From positions 1-11,349 of the forward strand of contig JACEST010000061.1 in assembly GCA_013911715.1 (NCBI GenBank): a DNA stretch of 11,349 nucleotides, read 5' to 3'. This DNA comes from Sphingopyxis sp. Its GTDB lineage: Bacteria > Pseudomonadota > Alphaproteobacteria > Sphingomonadales > Sphingomonadaceae. Below, piece by piece: positions 1 to 6,493 of the stretch (positions are counted from its first letter, which is position 1; each line of letters starts with the position of its first letter). The notes under the pieces are model-generated. The model worked only from the letters and a program-made list of their open reading frames with translations. It searched no databases and was not told where the DNA came from. Both the position numbers and the translations under genes were made by a program.

Positions 1-58
1 GCTCGAACCGGTGATGAAGGTCGAAGTTGTCACGCCCGAAGATTTCATGGGCGACGTT
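1..58. repeat. 58-bp inverted repeat arm 1 (fold-back copy of fusA)
   Basis: Bases 1-58 are an exact reverse complement of 242-299. Read on the plus strand they encode the EF-G segment EPVMKVEVVTPEDFMGDV, although fusA itself lies on the minus strand. The match ends at base 59/241. It may extend beyond the left edge, since it is already perfect at base 1. Confidence 0.95.
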
Positions 59-2095
59 CGTCGGCACTTCTTCATAGTGCGAGAATTGCATCGTATACTG
101 GGCGCGCCCTTGCGTGAAGGAGCGCAGCTGGTTGACATAGCCGAACATGTTGGCGAGCGGGACCAGTGCCTCGACGACCTGGGCGTTGCCCCGGCTGTCG
201 GTGCCCTGGATCTGGCCGCGCCGCGAGTTCAAATCGCCGATAACGTCGCCCATGAAATCTTCGGGCGTGACAACTTCGACCTTCATCACCGGTTCGAGCA
301 ACTTGATCCCGGCCTTCGCCGCCACTTCGCGCATCGCCGCGCGGCCCGCGATTTCGAACGCCAGCGCCGAGGAGTCGACGTCGTGATAGGCGCCGTCGGT
401 CAGCTTGATTTCAAAATCGATGATCGGAAAGCCGATCATATGGCCGTTGGCCGCCGATTCGCGGAAACCCTTTTCCACCGCCGGGATATATTCGCGCGGG
501 ATGTTGCCGCCCTTGATCTCGTCGCTGAAAATGATGCCGGTGCCGCGTTCGCGCGGCATCACCGTCACCTTGACGCGGCCGAACTGGCCCGAGCCGCCCG
601 ACTGCTTCTTGTGGGTGTAATCGACGTCGACGGCCTTCGCCAGGCTTTCGCGATATGCCACCTGCGGCGCGCCGACATTGGCCTCGACCTTGAACTCGCG
701 CTTCATGCGGTCGACGATGATGTCGAGGTGAAGCTCGCCCATCCCCTTGATGATCGTCTGGCCCGATTCATGGTCGGTCGAAACGCGGAACGAGGGGTCT
801 TCGGCCGACAGGCGGTTGAGCGCAACACCCATTTTTTCCTGGTCGGCCTTGGTCTTGGGTTCGACCGACAGTTCGATCACCGGTTCGGGGAATTCCATCC
901 GCTCGAGCACGATCGGCGACCGCTCGGCGCACAGCGTGTCGCCGGTGGTCGTTTCCTTCATGCCTGCGAGCGCGATAATGTCGCCGGCAAAAGCCTCGTC
1001 CACGTCCTTGCGCTCGTTGGCATGCATTTCGAGCATGCGGCCGACCTTTTCCTTCTTGTCCTTGACGCTGTTCAGATAGGTGCCCTTGGTGAGCACACCC
1101 GAATAGATGCGGATGAAGGTGAGGCTGCCCACGAACGGGTCGTTCATGACCTTGAAGGCGAGCGCGCTGAACGGGGCTTCGTCGGCCGGCGGGCGGCTGT
1201 CGGCCTCGTCCGAATCCATTTTCACGCCCTGCACATCTTCGATGTCGAGCGGCGAGGGCAGATAATCGACGACAGCGTCGAGCAAAGGCTGAACACCCTT
1301 ATTCTTGAACGCCGAGCCGCAGCAGACCGGAACGAACGCCTGCGCCAGCGTGCCCTTGCGGATCAGGCGCTTGAGCGTCGCGACATCGGGCTCATTGCCT
1401 TCGAGATAGGCTTCCATGGCGTCGTCGTCTTGCTCGACCGCCATTTCGATGAGGTTGGTGCGATATTCGGCGGCCTTGTCGGCAAGGTCAGCCGGAATAT
1501 CCTCATAGAAGAATTCGGCGCCCAGCGCTTCATCCTTCCAGATGATCGCGCGGTTGTGGACCAGATCGACCAGACCCTTCAAATCGGCTTCGATGCCGAT
1601 GGGGATGTACAGCACCGCCGGACGCGCGCCCAGGCGGTCGATGATCGACTGGACACAATATTCGAAGTTCGCACCGGTGCGGTCGAGCTTGTTGATGAAG
1701 CACATCCGCGGCACTTTATATTTGTCGGCCTGGCGCCACACGGTTTCCGACTGCGGCTCAACGCCCGCCACGCCGTCGAAACAGGCGACCGCACCGTCGA
1801 GCACGCGCAAGCTGCGTTCGACTTCAATCGTGAAGTCGACGTGGCCGGGGGTGTCGATGATGTTGATGCGGTGATCGTTCCAGAAACAGGTGGTCGCGGC
1901 GCTCGTGATCGTGATCCCGCGCTCTTGCTCCTGCTCCATCCAGTCCATGGTTGCGGCACCGTCATGGACTTCGCCGATCTTGTAGGACTTGCCGGTGTAA
2001 TAGAGAATGCGCTCGGTGGTCGTGGTCTTGCCGGCGTCGATGTGCGCCATAATGCCGATATTGCGATACATCGAAAGCGGATGGCTGCGGGCCAT
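1..2095 (-). CDS. fusA: Elongation factor G, 3' end replaced by an inverted copy
   Basis: This is EF-G, the cytoplasmic GTPase that drives ribosomal translocation and, with RRF, ribosome recycling. The start ATG (2093-2095) gives MARSHPLSMYRNIG and is preceded by GGAG. Visible G-domain motifs are the P-loop AHIDAGKT (residues 17-24), the switch region ending in RGITITSA, DTPGHVDF, NKLD and GSAFKNKG. The later domains follow in order (GGSGQFGRVKV, then LEPVMKVEVVTPEDFMGDV, then YVNQLRSFTQGRAQYTMQFSHYEEVP). It is the third gene of rpsL-rpsG-fusA. Native sequence runs to about Asn680-Ala682, where EF-G normally has only about 8-12 residues left. From there the frame enters an inverted copy of fusA (HEIFGRDNFDLHHRFE) and leaves the window open at residue 698 with no stop. 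Family identity is certain; the 3' end is probably an artefact or a rearrangement. Confidence 0.97.
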   Translation of the reverse strand, partial: MARSHPLSMYRNIGIMAHIDAGKTTTTERILYYTGKSYKIGEVHDGAATMDWMEQEQERGITITSAATTCFWNDHRINIIDTPGHVDFTIEVERSLRVLDGAVACFDGVAGVEPQSETVWRQADKYKVPRMCFINKLDRTGANFEYCVQSIIDRLGARPAVLYIPIGIEADLKGLVDLVHNRAIIWKDEALGAEFFYEDIPADLADKAAEYRTNLIEMAVEQDDDAMEAYLEGNEPDVATLKRLIRKGTLAQAFVPVCCGSAFKNKGVQPLLDAVVDYLPSPLDIEDVQGVKMDSDEADSRPPADEAPFSALAFKVMNDPFVGSLTFIRIYSGVLTKGTYLNSVKDKKEKVGRMLEMHANERKDVDEAFAGDIIALAGMKETTTGDTLCAERSPIVLERMEFPEPVIELSVEPKTKADQEKMGVALNRLSAEDPSFRVSTDHESGQTIIKGMGELHLDIIVDRMKREFKVEANVGAPQVAYRESLAKAVDVDYTHKKQSGGSGQFGRVKVTVMPRERGTGIIFSDEIKGGNIPREYIPAVEKGFRESAANGHMIGFPIIDFEIKLTDGAYHDVDSSALAFEIAGRAAMREVAAKAGIKLLEPVMKVEVVTPEDFMGDVIGDLNSRRGQIQGTDSRGNAQVVEALVPLANMFGYVNQLRSFTQGRAQYTMQFSHYEEVPTNVAHEIFGRDNFDLHHRFE
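242..299. repeat. 58-bp inverted repeat arm 2 (native fusA segment)
   Basis: This is the in-place copy, inside fusA, encoding LEPVMKVEVVTPEDFMGDV on the minus strand. It pairs with bases 1-58 across a 183-bp spacer (59-241) that encodes the C-terminal part of EF-G. This copy is the native one because the protein reads through it into the expected family sequence on both sides. Confidence 0.95.
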
Positions 2096-2137
2096 GGTCT
2101 TTACTCCATTTGCCCAAAATGGGCGGGATCAAGGTTT

Positions 2138-2238
2138 CCGTTCGCCCTGAGGAGCCATTGAGCTTGTCGAAATGGCGTCTCGAAGGGTCCTTCGAGACAG
2201 GGTTTCGACTGCGCTCAGCCCTTCCTCAGGACGAACGG
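2138..2238. repeat. 101-bp REP-like palindrome in the rpsG-fusA spacer
   Basis: This is a long imperfect palindrome centred near 2188. The outer arms are CCGTTCGCCCTGAGGA and TCCTCAGGACGAACGG. The next layer is TGAGC..GTCGAAA with TTTCGAC..GCTCA, and the core is GTCTCGAAGG/CCTTCGAGAC. The building blocks (TTCGTCCTGAG, GAGCTTGTCGAA, GCGCAGTCGAAAC) are of a kind often seen between genes in sphingomonads and other proteobacteria; that is recollection, not a search. It fills most of the 152-bp gap, so the mRNA between S7 and EF-G should form a strong stem. It might tune stability or downstream expression, but no function is shown. Confidence 0.8.
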
Positions 2239-2247
2239 CAATAAAGA

Positions 2248-2718
2248 TTACCAGCGATAGTGCGAGAACGCGCGGTTGGCTTCGGCCATCCGGTGCGTGT
2301 CTTCGCGCTTCTTGACCGCATTGCCGCGGTTGTTCGACGCGTCGAGCAGTTCGCCCGAAAGACGGCCGGCCATCGTCGGTTCGCTGCGGTTGCGCGCAGC
2401 GGTGATCAGCCAGCGGATCGCCAGCGCCTGCGCGCGGACGTCGCGGACTTCGACCGGAACCTGATAGGTCGCCCCGCCGACGCGGCGGCTGCGCACTTCG
2501 ATGTTCGGCTTCACATTGTTGAGCGCGTCGTGGAACACGCCAATGGGTTCTTTCTTGGCGCGGGCTTCGACAGCTTCAAGCGCACCATAAACGATGCTTT
2601 CGGCAACCGACTTTTTCCCGTCGAGCATGACGGAGTTCATGAATTTGGTCAGCACCACATCCCCGAAACGGGGATCGGGCAGGACTTCGCGGCGTTCTGG
2701 ACGGCGGCGACGTGCCAT
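2248..2718 (-). CDS. rpsG: 30S ribosomal protein S7
   Basis: S7 is a primary 16S rRNA-binding protein that nucleates assembly of the 30S head and lies near the E site and mRNA exit. The 156-residue product begins MARRRRPERREVLPDP and ends in NRAFSHYRW, the usual length and C-terminus for bacterial S7. Conserved stretches include KFMNSVMLDGKKSVAE, NVKPNIEVRSRRVGGATYQVP and RKREDTHRMAEAN-like sequence (here KKREDTHRMAEAN). A Shine-Dalgarno-like AAGGAA precedes the ATG. It is the second gene of the str operon, with rpsL upstream after a 159-bp repeat-containing gap and fusA downstream after 152 bp. In other bacteria S7 is the autoregulator of this operon; no such site can be assigned here by eye. 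Confidence 0.98.
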   Translation of the reverse strand: MARRRRPERREVLPDPRFGDVVLTKFMNSVMLDGKKSVAESIVYGALEAVEARAKKEPIGVFHDALNNVKPNIEVRSRRVGGATYQVPVEVRDVRAQALAIRWLITAARNRSEPTMAGRLSGELLDASNNRGNAVKKREDTHRMAEANRAFSHYRW

Positions 2719-2755
2719 GGGAAATTCCTTTTTCTTCGATCTGCCGCTTCACTTG

Positions 2756-2780
2756 TTCCCCGGCGAAGGCTGGGGTCCAG
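2756..2780. repeat. Short repeat unit (CCAG/CTGG-type) in the rpsL-rpsG spacer
   Basis: On the minus strand this reads CTGGACCCCAGCCTTCGCC followed by GGGGAA, the common intergenic motif type 'CTGGAtcCCcGCcTTCGcGGGGA' of proteobacteria. It can form a small GC-rich hairpin, CCCC..GGGG around GCCTTCG. It lies close to the rpsG ribosome-binding region. Assignment to that repeat type is by recognition only. Confidence 0.55.
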
Positions 2781-2818
2781 GGCGGCAATAAACCAACTGG
2801 ATGGTGTCAGGAGGCGGC

Positions 2819-2861
2819 CTGGATCCCGGATAAATCGCCTGGAGCGATTTTCCGGGATGAC
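2819..2861. repeat. Repeat-like long hairpin just after rpsL
   Basis: ATCCCGGA plus AAATCGC (2823-2830 and 2832-2838) pairs with GCGATTT plus TCCGGGAT (2844-2858), leaving one bulged base (2831) and a 5-nt loop. On the minus strand it begins GTCATCCCGGA and ends TCCGGGATCCAG, the same repeat language as the unit at 2756-2780. It starts 17 bp past the rpsL stop codon and has no T-run, so it is more likely an mRNA-stabilising or processing hairpin (or simply a repeat) than a terminator inside an operon that must continue into rpsG. Confidence 0.65.
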
Positions 2862-2877
2862 CCGTCCCCCGGACGGA

Positions 2878-3249
2878 TCATTTCGGACGCTTGGCGCCAT
2901 ACTTCGAACGGCTCTGTTTGCGATCCTTGACGCCCTGCGTGTCGAGCACGCCGCGCAGCACATGATAGCGCACGCCGGGAAGGTCGCGCACACGCCCGCC
3001 GCGGATCAGCACGACGCTGTGTTCCTGCAGGTTGTGGCCTTCGCCAGGGATATAAGTAATCACTTCGCGCTGGTTGGTCAGGCGGACCTTGGCCACCTTG
3101 CGCAGCGCCGAGTTCGGCTTTTTCGGGGTCGTCGTATAGACGCGGGTGCAAACGCCGCGCTTTTGCGGGTTCGCCTCCATCGCGGGCACCTTGGACTTCG
3201 CTTTCTGCGGGTCCCGGCCCTTGCGGACCAGTTGGTTGATCGTGGGCAT
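2878..3249 (-). CDS. rpsL: 30S ribosomal protein S12, Arg at position 88
   Basis: S12 sits at the decoding centre and controls accuracy of tRNA selection. The chosen ATG (3247-3249) gives MPTINQLVRKGRDPQKAKSK and a product of 123 residues, the family length. It has a good AAAGGTGA Shine-Dalgarno sequence. The reading frame is open about 42 codons further upstream, but that part is leader sequence. Conserved blocks are RGVCTRVYTTTPKKPNSALR (residues 31-50), GEGHNLQEHSVVLIRGGR and the C-terminal SKYGAKRPK. Lys43 of the TPKK loop is wild type. Residue 88 is Arg (GGRVRDLPG) where E. coli has Lys; K88R is a classical streptomycin-resistance substitution in E. coli and Mycobacterium tuberculosis. 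It is the first gene of the str operon, with its own promoter. Confidence 0.98.
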   Translation of the reverse strand: MPTINQLVRKGRDPQKAKSKVPAMEANPQKRGVCTRVYTTTPKKPNSALRKVAKVRLTNQREVITYIPGEGHNLQEHSVVLIRGGRVRDLPGVRYHVLRGVLDTQGVKDRKQSRSKYGAKRPK

Positions 3250-3437
3250 GAATGCTTCACCTTTAAATGTTCGCCCATCAAAGCGAACGGTTACTGTGCC
3301 GGGTGCCTGCGAAGCGCGGTCAAAAAACAGCAAAAAGACCCCGGACAGTCGTTCCCGACCCCGGAGGCTTCGCAAGCGCCAACAATGTTCAAGCGCTGTT
3401 GTGTCAGGAAATGGCGGATAGCCGCTGTTTCCGAACG
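3250..3437 (-). promoter_or_regulatory. Long 5' leader of the rpsL (str) operon
   Basis: About 190 nt separate the predicted start point from the rpsL ATG. The stretch contains a 9-bp direct repeat GACCCCGGA (3337-3345 and 3357-3365, plus-strand reading). Two T-runs (TTTTT and TTTTTT on the minus strand) follow it. The 8-bp inverted repeat TGCGAAGC/GCTTCGCA (3308-3315 and 3367-3374) encloses these elements. I see no convincing coding sequence. It could be a regulated leader or attenuator, but no classical hairpin-plus-T-run terminator can be drawn. Confidence 0.35.
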
Positions 3438-3443
3438 TTGGGG

Positions 3444-3472
3444 CCGTTAGCGGGGATTCGGGCGCGGGTCAA
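3444..3472 (-). promoter_or_regulatory. Candidate housekeeping promoter for rpsL-rpsG-fusA
   Basis: On the minus strand, TTGACC (3467-3472) and TAACGG (3444-3449) are separated by exactly 17 bp, and the -35 reads CTTGAC as in many strong alphaproteobacterial promoters. The -35 box begins only 4 bp after the stop codon of the upstream DUF1444-like gene. No terminator lies between them, so upstream transcripts could run into this operon. Confidence 0.6.
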
Positions 3473-3476
3473 GGGA

Positions 3477-4316
3477 CTAGCGGGCAATCACCCACTGGCC
3501 CTTACGGAAGCGATAAATGTGCGGTGATATGCAGCGAGGCGCTGCCAGACAGTCCTCCTCGACCGTTTTCTTCAAGTCGTCGAGGCGCGGGCCATCGGGC
3601 ATGACCCCGGCAAAAACAAACTGATCTGATACTGCCGTTACAAACAGATCAGGGCCAGCGACCTCCGCTATCTTCTGCCATGCCCCGATATCGGCGAGGA
3701 GGCTGGCAAAATACTCCTCCCCTTCAAACGCCATGGGCTCTTCGCGCAAATCCGAAGGCGCGCGAATTTCCGGAAGAATGGCCTGCGTTTGCCGCCAGCC
3801 ACGGTCCCACGCAGCCGCTTCATCGAGGTTCATTTCGGTGAGCGCCTTGGTTCCAGCCAAAGCCAACGTAGTTGGGGCGTCATTGACAAGAATCGCATAT
3901 AGGCCGCCGCCAAGCGGTCGCCGAATGGCCTGTAGCCCCGCCTCCTTTGCCTGCTCTTCCAGCTGTTCGATATAGTCCATGTACTCCTGATCGCGCACAA
4001 TGACCCGCAAGGTTTCGGGTGTCGGCTTATCAGGCCGCGTCATTGTGCGTTGCACGAACTCCGCTTTGACCGCTTCGCAGTCCGGCGTGGAAGCATTCTG
4101 GCAGTATCCGTGGATGCGATGCAAGTTGATCACGGCCTCTTCCCAGCTGCCCCCGCTGACCTTGATCACCAATGGCTCATCGCCGGCCGTAAATGTCGCA
4201 TCGGGCTGCGCAAGCTTCAGCCGTTCCAACATTTCCGCGCGGAAGGATTGTTCATCCGCAGTGGCAGGAACGGAGCATGCGAAAAGCAGCACCGCGACAG
4301 TTATGAGATGCCTCAC
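3477..4316 (-). CDS. Exported DUF1444 (YtpQ)-like protein
   Basis: A 279-residue protein with an apparent Sec signal peptide: MRH, a hydrophobic core, then PATA before DEQ, so cleavage near residue 20/21. The LFAC at 11-14 is a poor lipobox because of the Phe. The mature part resembles the DUF1444/YtpQ family in pattern: an N-terminal 'F..ML..L' start, RVIVRDQEYMD (104-114), PLGGGLYAILVNDAP (134-148), then FEGEEYFASLLADIGAWQKI (197-216) and DLFVTAVSDQFVFAG. Family function is unknown. Four cysteines (72, 80, 256, 262) form two close pairs that could be disulfides in the periplasm. The start is GTG, overlapping the amidohydrolase stop as GTGA, which suggests translational coupling. The region looks less GC-rich than its neighbours by eye. 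The family call is from pattern memory only. Confidence 0.7.
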   Translation of the reverse strand: MRHLITVAVLLFACSVPATADEQSFRAEMLERLKLAQPDATFTAGDEPLVIKVSGGSWEEAVINLHRIHGYCQNASTPDCEAVKAEFVQRTMTRPDKPTPETLRVIVRDQEYMDYIEQLEEQAKEAGLQAIRRPLGGGLYAILVNDAPTTLALAGTKALTEMNLDEAAAWDRGWRQTQAILPEIRAPSDLREEPMAFEGEEYFASLLADIGAWQKIAEVAGPDLFVTAVSDQFVFAGVMPDGPRLDDLKKTVEEDCLAAPRCISPHIYRFRKGQWVIAR

Positions 4317-5599
4317 TCCACCACCTCGCCCCGCGCCATGACGAAGGCCATCTTCTTCAGCGCCGTCACATCGGCGAGCGGGTCGCCGTTGACCGCGATG
4401 ATATCGGCGCTCTTGCCCGGCTCGATGGTGCCAATGTCTTTGGACAGGCCGAGCAGGTCGGCGGCGTTGACGGTGGCGGCCTGAATTGCGCTCATCGGGG
4501 TCATGCCGTTGGCGACCATCAGTTCAAATTCATCGGCGTTGCGGCCATGTTTTGAAACGCCTGCGTCGGTGCCAAAGGCGATGCGGATGCCGCGCGGGAC
4601 GAGCACCTGCAACGTCTTGCCGGTGATGTCGATGCGCCATTTGATCTTGGCGAGCACATCGGGTTCATAGGCTTGCGCGTTCGCCGCCAGCCGTTCCTTA
4701 TAGCCGTTCACCGTCGACAGCGTCGGGACATAATAGGTTTTGCTTTTCGCCCACAGCGCGATCACCTCTTCGGTCAGCATCGTGCCATGTTCGATCGAAT
4801 CGACGCCGAGTTTGAGCGCCTGGAGCGTCCCATCGGCCCCGTGCGAATGCACCGCGACCTTGCGCCCGAACATCCGCGCGGTGGCGACGACCGCGGCGGC
4901 TTCGTCATCAAACATCTGGCTGCCCAGCCCCGCGCCGATGCGGCTGTTGACGCCGCCAGTGATCGTCATTTTAATGACATCGGCCCCGCGCCCGATCTGG
5001 GCGCGCGTTGCGCGGCGGCACGCGTCGGCGCCGTCGCAGGTGCTGCCTGCGCCTGCAAAGAAGGGGCGCAATTCATCGCGGTAGCCAAGCGCGTCGTCGC
5101 TATGCCCGGCGGTGCCCGACAGGCTGACCCCGGCATCGATGATGCGCGGCCCCATCGTCTTGCCCGCATTGACCGCATCGCGCAGCGCCAGCACCGCGCC
5201 GTCGCCATCACCCAGATTGCGCACCGTGGTGAAACCGGCGCGCAACACCTTTATCCCGTTCGCCTGCGCATTAAACGCCTGGGTGGCGGGAGACAGGGTC
5301 ACGGCCTCCAATTGCCCCGCCAGCCCGCCGGCGTCGCTGGTCAGATGGACATGGCTGTCGATGAGGCCGGGGAGGACGAACTTGTCCTTAAGATCAATCG
5401 TCCGCGCGCCCGCCGGGGCGGGCTGATAGCCGTCGGCAACGCTGGCGATGCGACCATCGGTGACGATGATGGTGGCGGGGCCGCGCGGCGTCTTGCCCGG
5501 CTGGTCGAGCAGCTTACCTGCATGGATGACGATGGTCTCGGCATGCACCGGCGCAGTGAGCGCAAGGGTGGCGGCGGTAGCAAAAAGTCGCATCATCAT
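4313..5599 (-). CDS. Exported imidazolonepropionase-like amidohydrolase
   Basis: A 428-residue member of the amidohydrolase superfamily, close in pattern to the periplasmic Xaa-Pro dipeptidase/prolidase-like group. A signal peptide covers residues 1-20 (MMMR, hydrophobic stretch, VHA before ETI). Metal and catalytic residues are in place: HxH at 83/85 (DSHVHL), the lysine expected to be carboxylated (K210 in ADVIKM), His251 or 253 (VAVHSHG), His271 (IEHGT) and Asp345 (FGTDAG). A C188/C194 pair could be a disulfide. It should hydrolyse an amide, peptide or cyclic substrate in the periplasm using two divalent metals; the substrate cannot be read from sequence. Three consecutive ATGs (5599, 5596, 5593) are possible starts. 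The first overlaps the upstream hydrolase stop as ATGA, and the 3' end overlaps the next gene as GTGA. Confidence 0.9.
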   Translation of the reverse strand: MMMRLFATAATLALTAPVHAETIVIHAGKLLDQPGKTPRGPATIIVTDGRIASVADGYQPAPAGARTIDLKDKFVLPGLIDSHVHLTSDAGGLAGQLEAVTLSPATQAFNAQANGIKVLRAGFTTVRNLGDGDGAVLALRDAVNAGKTMGPRIIDAGVSLSGTAGHSDDALGYRDELRPFFAGAGSTCDGADACRRATRAQIGRGADVIKMTITGGVNSRIGAGLGSQMFDDEAAAVVATARMFGRKVAVHSHGADGTLQALKLGVDSIEHGTMLTEEVIALWAKSKTYYVPTLSTVNGYKERLAANAQAYEPDVLAKIKWRIDITGKTLQVLVPRGIRIAFGTDAGVSKHGRNADEFELMVANGMTPMSAIQAATVNAADLLGLSKDIGTIEPGKSADIIAVNGDPLADVTALKKMAFVMARGEVVE

Positions 5600-6489
5600 A
5601 GTTTAAATCCTGTTTTTGCAGCAAAGCCCGCCATGCGCGCCTGCGCCGATTTCGATTCGGGAAAGGTGAAAATCGGCCAGTCGTGGATCAGGCCGGGCAA
5701 TTCTTCATAGTCCACCGACGGCAGCTTGTCCTTCAAGCGCCGAGCGTCGGTGACGAGGATGTCGTCGCCGCCGCCAAAGGCGAGGATCGGCGGCAGGCCG
5801 TTCCAGTCGCCGTGGATCGGGCTGGCGCGCCAATCGCGCAACCCTGCATCGCCCGCATACAGCTGCCCCGCATCACGGACGCCTGCGATGGTGAGGATGG
5901 CATCGCGTGGCTCGATAGCCGCCTGGTCGGCGTGCGCCGGATCGGCGTCGAGCCAGGGACAAATGAGCAACAGACCTTTGGGCATCGCACCCTTGGCATC
6001 GCGCAGCGCCATCGCCGTCGCCGCGGCCAGCCCGCCGCCCGCCGAATCGCCGCCCATCAGCGCCGGTGCGCCGTCGCGCGCCACCAGATCGGCATAAAAG
6101 TCGAGCGCGAAGCGCGTGGTCGCTGCCGCATCGCTTTCGGGCGCGAGCGGATAGAGCGGCACGATAATCCGCCAGCCAAAGTGGCGCGCCATGCGGCTGA
6201 AGAAATCCCAATGCCCCGCCAGCGGTGGATAGACATAGCCGCCGCCGTGCCAGAACAGCACGGTTGCCGTCACCTCGCCGCGCTCTGGCGCAATAGTCCA
6301 CACGCAGCGGCCTCGAAATTCTTCGTGGCGAACGGCCGCCCCGCGCTCCTGCTTCGCGCTCGGCCCGATCCCGTCGGCGGTCAGCTTGGTGCGGGTGCGC
6401 GCGATAGCATCGCCCCCGGCAAACATCCGGCGGTACGCCCCAGTCCTGCGCAGGATGAACCCTGTCAACCGCGCCGCAAAACTCGCCAT
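5596..6489 (-). CDS. Alpha/beta hydrolase, HSL (family IV) esterase type
   Basis: A 297-residue esterase/lipase-like enzyme. The oxyanion motif HGGGY is at 81-85, the nucleophile Ser149 sits in GGDSAGGG, Asp243 in GGGDDILV and His269 in LIHDW, which is a complete triad in the hormone-sensitive-lipase layout. The start (ATG 6487-6489, MASFAARLTGFILRRTG) is chosen because AGGGGG lies just upstream and the open frame further 5' is arginine-rich, unlike the family, and runs into the neighbouring protease gene. The N-terminus is short and slightly amphipathic with no clear signal peptide, so a cytoplasmic enzyme is likely. It heads the trio with the amidohydrolase and the DUF1444-like gene (ATGA overlap). 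The substrate is unknown; short-chain acyl esters are usual for the family. Confidence 0.9.
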   Translation of the reverse strand: MASFAARLTGFILRRTGAYRRMFAGGDAIARTRTKLTADGIGPSAKQERGAAVRHEEFRGRCVWTIAPERGEVTATVLFWHGGGYVYPPLAGHWDFFSRMARHFGWRIIVPLYPLAPESDAAATTRFALDFYADLVARDGAPALMGGDSAGGGLAAATAMALRDAKGAMPKGLLLICPWLDADPAHADQAAIEPRDAILTIAGVRDAGQLYAGDAGLRDWRASPIHGDWNGLPPILAFGGGDDILVTDARRLKDKLPSVDYEELPGLIHDWPIFTFPESKSAQARMAGFAAKTGFKL

Positions 6490-6493
6490 GCAC

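Noticed and set aside
11..2161. Plus-strand open frame of 716 codons beginning MMKVEVVTPEDFMGDV
   Set aside because: It is antisense to fusA. Its first 16 codons look like EF-G only because they lie in the inverted copy at the edge; the rest is Arg/Asp/His-rich antisense translation of high-GC coding DNA.
3250..3375. N-terminal extension of S12 by 42 residues
   Set aside because: S12 is about 123 residues in bacteria and MPTINQLVRK is the conserved N-terminus; the upstream frame is the operon leader.
2260..3450. Plus-strand open frame of 396 codons across rpsG and rpsL
   Set aside because: It is antisense to two certain ribosomal protein genes and crosses their spacers and leader, with no recognisable domain.
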